From JAKOUY01 sp037045185 (lineage in GTDB: Bacteria > Actinomycetota > Acidimicrobiia > Acidimicrobiales > Ilumatobacteraceae): DNA of 64,000 nucleotides. The notes below the pieces were generated by a model. It was given only the letters and a program-made list of their open reading frames with translations. It had not been told where the DNA came from and made no database searches. The position numbers were made by a program, and so were the translations under genes. Below, piece after piece: positions 18,601 through 26,576 of the stretch. The DNA is taken from positions 434,001 through 498,000 of the forward strand of contig JBAOHQ010000004.1 in the NCBI GenBank assembly GCA_037045185.1. The letters run 5' to 3'. Position 1 is the first letter of the stretch; each line of letters starts with the position of its first letter.

Positions 18601-19457
18601 CAGTGCCCACCCCCACTCACGCAGTGCGGACCTTCGGCCTCTTGGCCCGTGGTGTTCGTGCCGATCGGCGCACCGTCGAAGGCGAGGGAGGTGTCGATCG
18701 TGACGTCACCGGTGGGCGAGACGCTGACGGCGAAGTGGTCCATCCCCCGTGGCGCGGGACCTGCCTTCTTCTCGCCGACCCGGTTGTACTGCGAGCCGTG
18801 GCACGGGCACTCGAACCACTGACTGGATTCGCACTGCGGCACCCGACAACCCAGGTGCGGGCACTTCTGGTACAGGGCGACCAGACCAGACTCCATCCCG
18901 CCCAGCACCGCCTTGTAGGCCGGAACGCCCTGTGCCTTCGGGATCGCCTCCGACGGGTAGGCAGTCAACCAGCTTCGAGCCGTGGAGTTGTACAGAAAGC
19001 CCCGATTCGAACGGATGCCGGCCAGGATCTCGTCGAGCTTGCCCGCAGCGACCTTGCCACCGAAGCCTGACACCTTGAACGGCCACAGGAACCCGGCGAA
19101 CGCGGCTGCCGCGAAGGCGCCGAGCCCGGCGCTCATCAGCGACACGGTGGCCCGGTTGAGGAACTGCCGGCGACTCACACCGATGGCGTCGGCGTCGGGC
19201 TTGACCCAGATCTGCGGGACCGCCGGCGCCACGGTGGCGACACCGCCGAAGCGGGCCTGAGTGGCCTCGGCTTCCACTTGGCGGGCGGTCAGCGGGAATG
19301 GCCGGTCGATCTCGGAGTCCTTGTCACGGCGGGTGGTCTCACGGCTCAGGGCGCCGGCGCCACGGACGTCGGCCTTCTTGGCGGCGGTCAGCATGGCGAC
19401 GCCGGCCAGGGCGACGAGCGCCACGAGAACGATGGAAATGATGGCTGCTGGGCTCAT
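18600..19457 (-). CDS. qcrA: Rieske iron-sulfur protein of the bc-type complex
   Basis: A 285-residue Rieske subunit. The 2Fe-2S ligands are Cys199/His201 in CPHLGC and Cys217/His220 in CPCHGSQYN; Cys204 and Cys219 form the usual disulfide. There is a first helix at residues 5-25 and a second hydrophobic stretch at 105-128 directly preceded by GVSRRQFLNRA, a twin-arginine-type signal, as expected for Tat-dependent insertion of Rieske proteins. It is flanked by the subunit-IV-like and dihaem cytochrome genes in one operon. Confidence 0.93.
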   Translation of the reverse strand: MSPAAIISIVLVALVALAGVAMLTAAKKADVRGAGALSRETTRRDKDSEIDRPFPLTARQVEAEATQARFGGVATVAPAVPQIWVKPDADAIGVSRRQFLNRATVSLMSAGLGAFAAAAFAGFLWPFKVSGFGGKVAAGKLDEILAGIRSNRGFLYNSTARSWLTAYPSEAIPKAQGVPAYKAVLGGMESGLVALYQKCPHLGCRVPQCESSQWFECPCHGSQYNRVGEKKAGPAPRGMDHFAVSVSPTGDVTIDTSLAFDGAPIGTNTTGQEAEGPHCVSGGGH

Positions 19458-19464
19458 GGTCTAC

Positions 19465-20256
19465 TCACAGCTCGAAGAAGATGCCGTCACGCCACGGGAG
19501 CGTGAAGTTGAAGCCGGGGCCACGGAAGAACGACCCGATGATGACCAGCACCGCCCAGAACATCAGGTGGATGGTCATCAGCGAGGTGGCGAACTTGCGG
19601 TCCTCGGGTTTGTTGGACGGGTTCTTGTCGATGTACGGGGCGAAGATCAGCACGATCAGGCCGACACCAGGGATGGTCACACCGGCGACCATCGGGTGGA
19701 ACATCGTCAGCAACTCCTGCAACCCGAGGAAGTACCACGGGGCCTTCGACGGGTTCGGCGTCTGGTTCGGGTTGGCCATGCGCTGCAGCGGCGCGTTGAC
19801 CCAGATCGAGAACAAGAAGGTGAAGGCCAGGCAGGCCAAGGCGGCGACGAACTCGGCGGCGAGCAGGTGCGGCCAGGTGTGCACCTTGTCCACGGGCGTG
19901 GCCTTGACGTCCTGGATCGAACCGCTCTTGACCACCGTGAGCAGGCGCTGGGTGTGGCCGCCGGGGCCTGCCCCCACCGGGACGCTGCCGGCCGACGCGG
20001 GTGCTGCCAGCACGCTGGCCACCTTCTCCTGCACGGCGACGGCGCCGCCGCCACCGGCCTCGCCCTCACCGCTGGCCTTGGCCTTGGCGGCGCGGCTGCG
20101 CTCCAGCAGGTGCGCCGGGATGCGCGGGTCGGCGGCGGGTGCGTCGGCCGCGGCGCTGGCGCCGCCGGCGGGCGCGGCGCTGGCGCCGGCGTCCGCCGCG
20201 GCCTTCTCGCGTGCCGCCTGGGCTCGCTTCAGGAGGTGTTCAGGGATCTCGGTCAT
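19465..20256 (-). CDS. Cytochrome b subunit-IV-like protein (PetD type)
   Basis: A 263-residue protein equivalent to the C-terminal half of cytochrome b. Residues from about 115 on show three helices with the quinol-site region KAPWYFLGLQELL (a PEWY-like region in which the Glu is not seen in the usual place) and the helices IPGVGLIVLIFAPY and MTIHLMFWAVLVIIGSFF. The first 95 residues are an Ala-rich polar extension holding two copies of a short motif, IPEHLLKRAQAAR at the start and IPAHLLERSRAAK near residue 62. The same motif begins the divergent cytochrome c at 22190. It lies 16 bases after the b6-like gene, making a split cytochrome b. Confidence 0.88.
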   Translation of the reverse strand: MTEIPEHLLKRAQAAREKAAADAGASAAPAGGASAAADAPAADPRIPAHLLERSRAAKAKASGEGEAGGGGAVAVQEKVASVLAAPASAGSVPVGAGPGGHTQRLLTVVKSGSIQDVKATPVDKVHTWPHLLAAEFVAALACLAFTFLFSIWVNAPLQRMANPNQTPNPSKAPWYFLGLQELLTMFHPMVAGVTIPGVGLIVLIFAPYIDKNPSNKPEDRKFATSLMTIHLMFWAVLVIIGSFFRGPGFNFTLPWRDGIFFEL

Positions 20257-20272
20257 GCGTCACGCCCCCCGC

Positions 20273-21058
20273 TCACAACGGCCCACTGATGCCGCCGTCC
20301 TTGCGGACACGCCAGAAGTGGATGGCCATGAAGATGATGATGACGAACGGGAGCATCAGCACATGGAGCACGTACCATCGCAACAGGGTCTCCGAGCCGA
20401 TCTCCTTGCCGCCGAGGAGCACGAACCTGACCTGGGTGCCGAGCACCGGCGTGTAGCCCATCATGTTGGTGCCCACGGCCACGGCCCACATCGACAGCTG
20501 GTCCCACGGCAGCAGGTACCCGGTGAAGCTGAGCAGCAGCGTCAGCATCAGCAGCACCACGCCGATGACCCAGTTGAACTCACGCGGTGGCTTGTAGGCC
20601 CCGTGGTAGAAGACCCGGGCCATGTGCAAGAAGACGCTGAGCACCATCAGGTGCGCGCCCCATCGATGCATGTTTCGCACCAGGAGCCCGAAGGTGACCG
20701 AGGTCTGCAGGTCGGAGATGTCCTGCCAGGCGGCCACGTCGGTGGGCCGGTAGAAGAACATCAGGAAGATGCCGGTCACCGTCAGCAGGATGAACAGGAA
20801 GAAGCTCAATCCGCCCAGGCACAGCGTGTAGCTGACCTTCACCGCGTGGCGCTTCACCTTCACCGGGTGCAGGTGGTACAGCACCGAGTTCATGATCACG
20901 TAGCTGCGGTTGCGCGGGCTGTCGGTGTACCCCTTGCGGAAGATCGAGCCCGGCCGGAAGATGCTGCTCCACACCTGGCTGCCCTGGGTGCCGTCCACCA
21001 GCTTGTTGACGCGGTCCTTCATCGTGGGCGTCGGGGTGTCATCGAGAATCTTTGCCAT
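20273..21058 (-). CDS. Cytochrome b6-type protein
   Basis: A 261-residue four-helix dihaem cytochrome b, equivalent to the N-terminal half of cytochrome b. The haem-ligand candidates are His131/His145 in helix B (HRWGAHLMVLSVFLHMARVF) and His232/His247 in helix D. The 14- and 15-residue spacings match the b6 pattern, helix D of classical cytochrome b having one residue fewer. GYLLPWDQLSMWAV is the conserved quinol-site region. It starts 9 bases after the ferredoxin stop. A b6-like split is unusual compared with the single long QcrB of Mycobacterium and Streptomyces. Confidence 0.92.
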   Translation of the reverse strand: MAKILDDTPTPTMKDRVNKLVDGTQGSQVWSSIFRPGSIFRKGYTDSPRNRSYVIMNSVLYHLHPVKVKRHAVKVSYTLCLGGLSFFLFILLTVTGIFLMFFYRPTDVAAWQDISDLQTSVTFGLLVRNMHRWGAHLMVLSVFLHMARVFYHGAYKPPREFNWVIGVVLLMLTLLLSFTGYLLPWDQLSMWAVAVGTNMMGYTPVLGTQVRFVLLGGKEIGSETLLRWYVLHVLMLPFVIIIFMAIHFWRVRKDGGISGPL

Positions 21059-21067
21059 TCGTGTTCC

Positions 21068-21481
21068 TTACAACCGCATGCCGTAGGCGTAGCCGTGGTT
21101 ATTGGTGCGAGCGTGCGAGTCACCAGTGTTACCCGGTGCCCCCGCCTTACCCAAGATGATGACGCCCGTCGGGCATCGGTCGACGCAGAGCGCGCATCGT
21201 GTGCAGATGTCGTCGTCGATGATGAACACCACATGATCGCTGGGATCGATGCCCGGGCGCTCGGTGTTCGTGGCGTCCTCGATGACGCCGGGGGTGACCA
21301 TGTGGATGCACTTCCACGGGCAGATGTCGACGCAGCCCTCGCACATGATGCACTCGGTCTGGTCGATGTGGATGAACTGCTTGGGCTTCACCGCCTTCGT
21401 CAGGTAGTCCGCGTCGACCTCGACGAGGGTGTACTCGTCGGTGTAGGGCATCAGCGGCGGGTTGGCGTCGGTGCGAGCCAC
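21068..21481 (-). CDS. Two-cluster 4Fe-4S ferredoxin
   Basis: A 137-residue soluble ferredoxin with CIMCEGCVDICPWKCIHM near residue 46 and CTRCALCVDRCPTGVI near 96. The roughly 35-residue insert between the clusters is polar (IEDATNTERPGIDPSDH). It lies inside the bc-type operon, between a membrane protein and the b6-like cytochrome. That is not a standard place for a ferredoxin and suggests direct electron exchange with the quinone pool or complex. It could be an extra subunit of this bc complex; this is inferred from position. Confidence 0.9.
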   Translation of the reverse strand: MARTDANPPLMPYTDEYTLVEVDADYLTKAVKPKQFIHIDQTECIMCEGCVDICPWKCIHMVTPGVIEDATNTERPGIDPSDHVVFIIDDDICTRCALCVDRCPTGVIILGKAGAPGNTGDSHARTNNHGYAYGMRL

Positions 21482-21484
21482 GGG

Positions 21485-22003
21485 TCAGGCCTTCTTCACC
21501 AGCGGGCGTCCGTAGGAGCTCTCGATGGCGGCGGTCTTGGCGGTCTGCTTCTCGCCGCGGGTCTGCCAGACCTTCCACAGGTAGATGATCAGCCCGAAGA
21601 ACCACACGTGGATGAGCACCACGACGATGTCACGGATGGCCTCGTAGGGGATGGTCATCGGGAAGTTGCCGCCCAGCGCCTTGGGCTTGAGCAGGTCGAA
21701 CGGGCCGTAGACGATCTTCGACTTGTTCCACCCGAGGTTCTTGTCGGCGTGGTCGATCCACTGGTGGGGCGCCACGCCGAAGGCCAGGAACATGGCTCCG
21801 AAGGTGTAACACGCCGCCAGCATCGCCTCACCCCACGTGGTGGGCTTGCCGGCCGGGCGGCGCTTGGCATAGGGGATCGCCGCCAGCCCCATCACCGAAG
21901 CGAGGAGGAAGGAGAACAGGAAGGCCTGGTTCACCCCCGGCCATTTGAGGATGTCGATTGCGGTCACCGGATCAGCGTCCCTCGGGTTCGTGAAGTGCTG
22001 CAC
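21485..22003 (-). CDS. Unknown membrane protein at the head of the respiratory operon
   Basis: A 172-residue protein with about three transmembrane helices (near 25-45, 62-78 and 122-144). No cofactor motif is seen; FGVAPHQWIDHADK between helices holds two His residues. It precedes the ferredoxin by three bases and begins the whole minus-strand respiratory cluster. The first possible start is GTG at 22003, but a TACAGT box at 22006-22011 is so close that transcription would start inside the gene. GTG at 21967 is therefore a plausible alternative start. Function unknown; it probably belongs to the bc-type complex. Confidence 0.75.
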   Translation of the reverse strand: MQHFTNPRDADPVTAIDILKWPGVNQAFLFSFLLASVMGLAAIPYAKRRPAGKPTTWGEAMLAACYTFGAMFLAFGVAPHQWIDHADKNLGWNKSKIVYGPFDLLKPKALGGNFPMTIPYEAIRDIVVVLIHVWFFGLIIYLWKVWQTRGEKQTAKTAAIESSYGRPLVKKA

Positions 22004-22005
22004 AA

Positions 22006-22011
22006 ACTGTA
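22006..22011 (-). promoter_or_regulatory. Possible -10 box of the bc/nuo supercluster
   Basis: TACAGT on the minus strand at the head of the operon fits the actinobacterial TANNNT -10 consensus. No clear -35 box is visible at 17-18 bases upstream. This is the only obvious promoter-like site in the 187-base gap before the divergent cytochrome c gene. Confidence 0.3.
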
Positions 22012-22189
22012 GTCATCCGCCGTCCGATCGGTACCAGTCCACAGCACGGCACCGTCGCTCGACGGGCGACGTCGCCCGGTCTACCACGCCCGGCCCGACC
22101 GATCGGCGAGGTTGTGAACTCGTGCATCGGATCTGCCCGTCTGCCGTGGAATTTCCGGATCAGGAGGTCGGCGCGTCTATCGTCTCAGC

Positions 22190-22990
22190 GTGACCGAAAT
22201 TCCCGAGCATCTGCTGAAGCGCAGCAAGGCAGCCCGGTCGAAGGCCAGCGGCGAGGCCGCCCCCGCCGACGGCGCGGGTGAGGCTCCAGCGGCCGCCGTC
22301 GCCAAGGCCGACGCCCCGGCCAAGCCTGCCGCCCCTGCCGCGCCGGCCGCTCCCCCGGCGCCGGTCGCCACACCGGACAGCCCCGTGGTGGCCGCCTACA
22401 AGGCGCGCAAGAAGGTGCCGGTGTGGGCGATGATGACCCTCGCCATCCTGCCCGTGTGGGGCTTCATGTACGCCAGGGCCCTGACCCCTCAACCCAAGAT
22501 CGTCGAGGGCCCGCTCGGCGTCGGCGCCACGGTGTACGGGGCCTGCGCCAGCTGTCACCTGGCCGACGGCTCAGGTGCCGCCGGCGGGGCCTATGCCTTC
22601 ACCGAGGGCGATGCCGCGAAGACGTTTCCGCACATCGAGGATCAGTTGCGCTGGGTGTACTTCGGCAGCGAGGAGTACAAGAGCGCCGGGGTGACCATCG
22701 CCGGCGACCCCAATCGCGAGGGTGGCCCGCACATCGCCGGGTCAAACGGCGTGATGCCGTCACAGTCCAGCCTGACCCCAGCCCAGCTCCTCGCCGTGGT
22801 CTGCCACGAGCGCTACACGTTGGGTGGCATCGAGGAAGCGGGCGAGGAATTCGAGAAGTGGTGCTCGCCCGAAGCCCCGGCGTGGCTGGCCGCCGAATCC
22901 GGTACACCGATCGCGCAGTTGCACACCGCGGTCGACGGCGCCATCGAGATCGGCGACGCCCCCAAGGCCGGCACCAGCGCAGAAGGCTGA
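22190..22990 (+). CDS. Membrane-anchored monohaem cytochrome c
   Basis: A 266-residue protein with one haem motif, CASCH, near residue 122 (VYGACASCHLADGSGAAGGA). A single transmembrane helix around 80-97 (VWAMMTLAILPVWGFMYA) anchors it, with an Ala/Pro-rich cytoplasmic N-terminal part. It begins at GTG with MTEIPEHLLKRSKAARSKA, nearly the same sequence as the start of the divergently transcribed subunit-IV-like protein. Candidate methionine axial ligands lie in the SNGVMPSQSS segment. It probably carries electrons near the bc complex. The box TATCGT about ten bases before the start suggests a very short leader. Confidence 0.87.
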   Translation: MTEIPEHLLKRSKAARSKASGEAAPADGAGEAPAAAVAKADAPAKPAAPAAPAAPPAPVATPDSPVVAAYKARKKVPVWAMMTLAILPVWGFMYARALTPQPKIVEGPLGVGATVYGACASCHLADGSGAAGGAYAFTEGDAAKTFPHIEDQLRWVYFGSEEYKSAGVTIAGDPNREGGPHIAGSNGVMPSQSSLTPAQLLAVVCHERYTLGGIEEAGEEFEKWCSPEAPAWLAAESGTPIAQLHTAVDGAIEIGDAPKAGTSAEG

Positions 22991-23093
22991 TCGTCCCCAC
23001 CCCTCCCTCGACCGTGAGCACCGGGTCGGCCTCAGCCGCCCAGCGCTCACGAAGTGGTACGAAGCACGAGGAGTGCCGCCAGACTGTGAGGTC

Positions 23094-24356
23094 GTGGCCC
23101 CCGATTCTGCGACTTCGCTGACGACCGACGTGCTGATTGTCGGCGGTGGTCCGGCGGGCGCGGCGGCCGGATACTGGCTGGCCCGCCACGGGCACCAGGC
23201 CACCATCGTCGAGCGCAAGTCGTTCCCGCGGGAGAAGACCTGCGGTGACGGGTTGACGCCGCGGGCCGTCCATCAGCTCGACCAGATGGGCCTGTCGGAG
23301 TCGCTGACCGCGTTCCACCAGTACCAGGGGCTACGGGCCACCGGCATGGGTCGGGAGCTGGAGCTGAGTTGGCCGAGCCATCCCGTCTACCCGTCGTACG
23401 GCTACGTCGTGCGCCGCCGGGACCTGGACACGATGGTTGCCCGCAACGCCGTCGCCGCAGGGGCCACGCTGCTGGAAGGCCATGAGGCCGTCGAACCACT
23501 GCTCGATCGCGGCTTCGTCCGCGGCGCCGTCGTCCGGCGCAAGGACGGCGCCGAGCTGTCGATCAACGCCCGCTACGTGGTGGTCGCCGACGGCGCCAAC
23601 AGCCGCTTCGGCAGAGCCCTCGGCACGTTCCGGACTCGCGAATGGCCCTACGGCACGGCGATCCGCACCTACTGGCAGAGCCCCAGGCACGCCGACGCGT
23701 GGATCGAGTCGGCGCTGGACGTCAAGGACCGCAACGGGCACCCGATGCCGGGCTACGGCTGGATCTTCCCGGTGGGCGACGGAACGGTGAACATCGGCGT
23801 CGGCCTGCTCAGCACCTTCCGGGACTTCAAGAGCGTGAACACCACGCACCTGCTCGACGCCTACGCCCACCAGATCGCCGATCGCTGGGAGATCGACCCC
23901 ACCACGCCCGAGTGCCGGGCGACCAGCGGGCGGATCCCGATGGGCGGATCGGTGGGCCCCAAGGCCGGACCGACGTATCTCGTCGTGGGCGATGCCGCCG
24001 GCAGCGTGAATCCGTTCAACGGCGAGGGCATCGACTACGCCTACGAGACGGCGCGGATGGCCGCCTCGGTGCTGCACGAGGCCCTGTCGGCCGGTGATCC
24101 CACCGCGCTGCAGCGTTACCCGAAGCTGCTGGAGGACGAGTACGGCGACTACTTCAAGGTCGCCCGGCTGTTCGCCAAGGTGATCGGCCGCCCGACGTTG
24201 ATGCGCGAGCTCACTCGGGTGGGCATGCACAGCCGGACGCTGATGGAGTGGGTCCTGCGCATCATGGCCAACCTGCTGCGCCCCGACGAGTTGGGTCCGG
24301 CAGAAGCGGCGTACAAGGCCGCCGCCGCGCTGGTGAAGCTGGCCCCGAACGCCTGA
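23094..24356 (+). CDS. Geranylgeranyl-reductase-family FAD oxidoreductase
   Basis: A flavoprotein of about 420 residues in the geranylgeranyl reductase family. It has the N-terminal FAD motif DVLIVGGGPAGAAAGYWLAR, EKTCGDGLTPRAV, VVADGANSRFGRA and the C-terminal GDAAGSVNPFNGEGIDYA. In Actinobacteria, members of this family saturate isoprenoid double bonds, for example in the menaquinone tail (MenJ). The setting beside respiratory genes fits that role, but the substrate is not shown. The start is uncertain: GTG at 23094 (VAPDSATSLTTDVL) is the last one before the FAD motif, and GTG at 23073 directly follows GAGGA. Confidence 0.88.
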   Translation: MAPDSATSLTTDVLIVGGGPAGAAAGYWLARHGHQATIVERKSFPREKTCGDGLTPRAVHQLDQMGLSESLTAFHQYQGLRATGMGRELELSWPSHPVYPSYGYVVRRRDLDTMVARNAVAAGATLLEGHEAVEPLLDRGFVRGAVVRRKDGAELSINARYVVVADGANSRFGRALGTFRTREWPYGTAIRTYWQSPRHADAWIESALDVKDRNGHPMPGYGWIFPVGDGTVNIGVGLLSTFRDFKSVNTTHLLDAYAHQIADRWEIDPTTPECRATSGRIPMGGSVGPKAGPTYLVVGDAAGSVNPFNGEGIDYAYETARMAASVLHEALSAGDPTALQRYPKLLEDEYGDYFKVARLFAKVIGRPTLMRELTRVGMHSRTLMEWVLRIMANLLRPDELGPAEAAYKAAAALVKLAPNA

Positions 24357-24420
24357 TCACGCCCCACCCCCTCCACACTCCACCCCTCGCGGTCCCACCC
24401 CCCTCGTGGTCCCACCCACC

Positions 24421-24465
24421 TCGTGGTCACCGAAAATCTCGCCGGCCGGGGAATCTGGTGACCAC
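24421..24465. repeat. Family A palindromic repeat, copy 1
   Basis: A 45-bp imperfect palindrome running from CGTGGTCACCG to GGTGACCACG with inner ATCTC, one of four related copies in the window. Its left half (CGTGGTCACCGAAAATCTC) is identical to the reverse complement of the right half of copy 3, so it lies in the opposite orientation to that copy. It sits between two plus-strand genes, 65 bases after the reductase stop. Confidence 0.8.
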
Positions 24466-24475
24466 GTCTGCCAAC

Positions 24476-24481
24476 TAGGTT
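24476..24481 (+). promoter_or_regulatory. Probable -10 box, leaderless hydrolase gene
   Basis: TAGGTT is followed by six G residues and then the ATG at 24488, which would place the transcription start at or beside the start codon. This spacing recurs before clpC, radA, ccr and the polyprenyl synthase gene. Confidence 0.45.
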
Positions 24482-24487
24482 GGGGGG

Positions 24488-26501
24488 ATGGCGGACCCGG
24501 CGCTGGACACCGCCGGCCTGGTCACCGAGACCGAGACGGCGTGGATCCCGATGGCCGACGGGCGGCGGTTGGCGGCCCGCCTGTTCCTGCCCAGCGAGGC
24601 GGGGCCCTGCCCGGTGATCCTCGAGTACATCCCCTACCGCCGCCGTGACGGCACCCGTCTTGGTGACGAGCGGATGCACCGGTGGTTCGCCGCCCATGGG
24701 TACGCCGCGGCACGCGTGGACATCGCCGGAAGCGGCGACAGCGACGGGCTGATCGAGGACGAGTACGTCCTCCGTGAGCAGGACGACGGCATGGCGGTGA
24801 TCCAGTGGCTGGCCGATCAGCCGTGGTGCGACGGCAACGTGGGCATGATCGGGATCTCCTGGGGCGGGTTCAACGCCCTGCAACTGGCCGCCCGCCGCCC
24901 TCCGGCGCTGCGGGCGATCGTCACGGTGTGCTCCACCGACGACCGCTACACCGGCGACGTGCACTTCCCCGGCGGGTGCCTGAACGAGGAGAACCTGGAG
25001 TGGGGCGGCGTGCTGTTCACCCTGAGTTGCCTGCCGCCCGATCCTGCCGTGGTCGGCGAACGCTGGCGGTCGATGTGGCGGGAGCGGATCGACGGCGCGG
25101 TGCTGAACCCGGCGGTGTGGTTGGAGCACCAGCGCCGTGACGAGTTCTGGCGGCACGGCTCTGTGTGCGAGGACTACTCGGCCATCCAGGTCCCCGTGCT
25201 GGCCGTGGGTGGGTGGGCCGACGCCTACACACCCGCCGTGTTCCGCCTGGCCCAGCATCTGCCTGGCGTATGCCGCGGCATCGTCGGGCCGTGGGGCCAC
25301 AAGTACCCGCACGACGGCGTCCCCGGCCCGGCGATCGGGTTTCTCGAGGAGTGCCTGCGCTGGTGGGACCGCTGGCTGGGCGGCCGGCCGACCCAGGTGG
25401 AGAGCGATCCGGGCCTGCGGCTGTGGCTGCAGGACCCGGTCATCCCCGCGGCGCACATCGCCCACCGGCCGGGCCGGTGGGTTGGCGCGCCGCGCCGGCT
25501 GCCCACCGGGAGGACGTGGCATCTGACCGGTGACACCCTGGACGTCGAGCCACCGGTCGACGGCGACACCCGATCGATCTGCTCGCCGATCACGGTCGGG
25601 CTGGCGGCCGGGCAGTGGTGCCCCTACGGGCAGGGCACGATCGCCCCGGATCTGCCCTACGACCAACGGGTCGACGACCTGGGCTCGCTGACCTTCGACA
25701 CCGAGGACTTGACCGACGAGATCGTGCTGGTCGGAACGCCGCTGGCCACCCTGCGACTGAGCGCCGATCGGCCGGCCGCCGTGATCGCGGTTCGGCTAAA
25801 CGACATCCGCCCTGACGGGACCGTGCAGCGGCTGAGCTACGGGCTGCTCAACCTCGCCCACCGGTCCGGCCACGACGATCCCCGGGCCGTGGTCCCCGGT
25901 GAGCTGGTCGACGTGACCGTTCCGATGACCCCCATCGCCCAGCGCGGTCCCGGCTGGCCATCGTCTGCGGCTGGCGATCTCCACCGCGTACTGGCCGATG
26001 ACCTGGCCATCACCGGCGCTGGCCACGGTGACCGTCCATCAGCCCGGCTCGGCGGTGGAGTTGCCGGTGCACGACGGATGGGAGGAGATCGCCGGTGATC
26101 CCTTCGCCCCGCCGTCGGGTGCGGTCCAGGGGGCCTCCCGCGTGGTGGATGCAGGCATCGAGAGCCGGCGCATCGTCCGGCACCTGGGCGAGGCCAGGAC
26201 TGACTTCGTCGCCGAGCGCGACGACGGCACGTACGTACTGGACGACATCGGCACCGAGCAACGGTTTCACCGTGTCCGCACCATGTCCGTCGTCGACGAC
26301 GACCCGCTCTCGGCCACCGCCCGGCAGACCTGCTCGGTCAGCTATCGGCGCGAGGACTGGGACGCTTCGGTGCGCACGGTGGTCGCCATGGAGTGCGACG
26401 CCGAGTGGTTCCACGTGCGCGCCACCCTCATCGCGACGGACCGCGGCGAACCGTTCGCCGAGCGCCATTTCGCCCACGACATTCCGCGCCTACACCACTG
26501 A
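24488..26501 (+). CDS. CocE/NonD-family alpha/beta hydrolase, frameshifted
   Basis: A hydrolase of the CocE/NonD (X-Pro dipeptidyl-peptidase S15-like) family, acting on an ester or amide not identifiable from sequence. The nucleophile elbow GISWGG lies at about residues 122-127, with GGWADAYTP and GPWGHKYPHDG further on matching the Asp and His regions of the triad. The frame from 24488 loses homology after DVTVPMTPIAQR. The C-terminal galactose-binding-like domain (AGHRLRLAISTAYWP and onwards) continues in the next frame to 26501. Removing one G near 25946 gives a continuous 670-residue protein of normal length. The rest is intact, so an assembly error is the simplest reading. Confidence 0.85.
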
Positions 26502-26576
26502 ACGCGCCGACGCCGGTATCACGGGGTCCGGTTCGGCCTTCTAGGCTGAGGCACTCGGAGGCGTCGGGGGGCAGGG

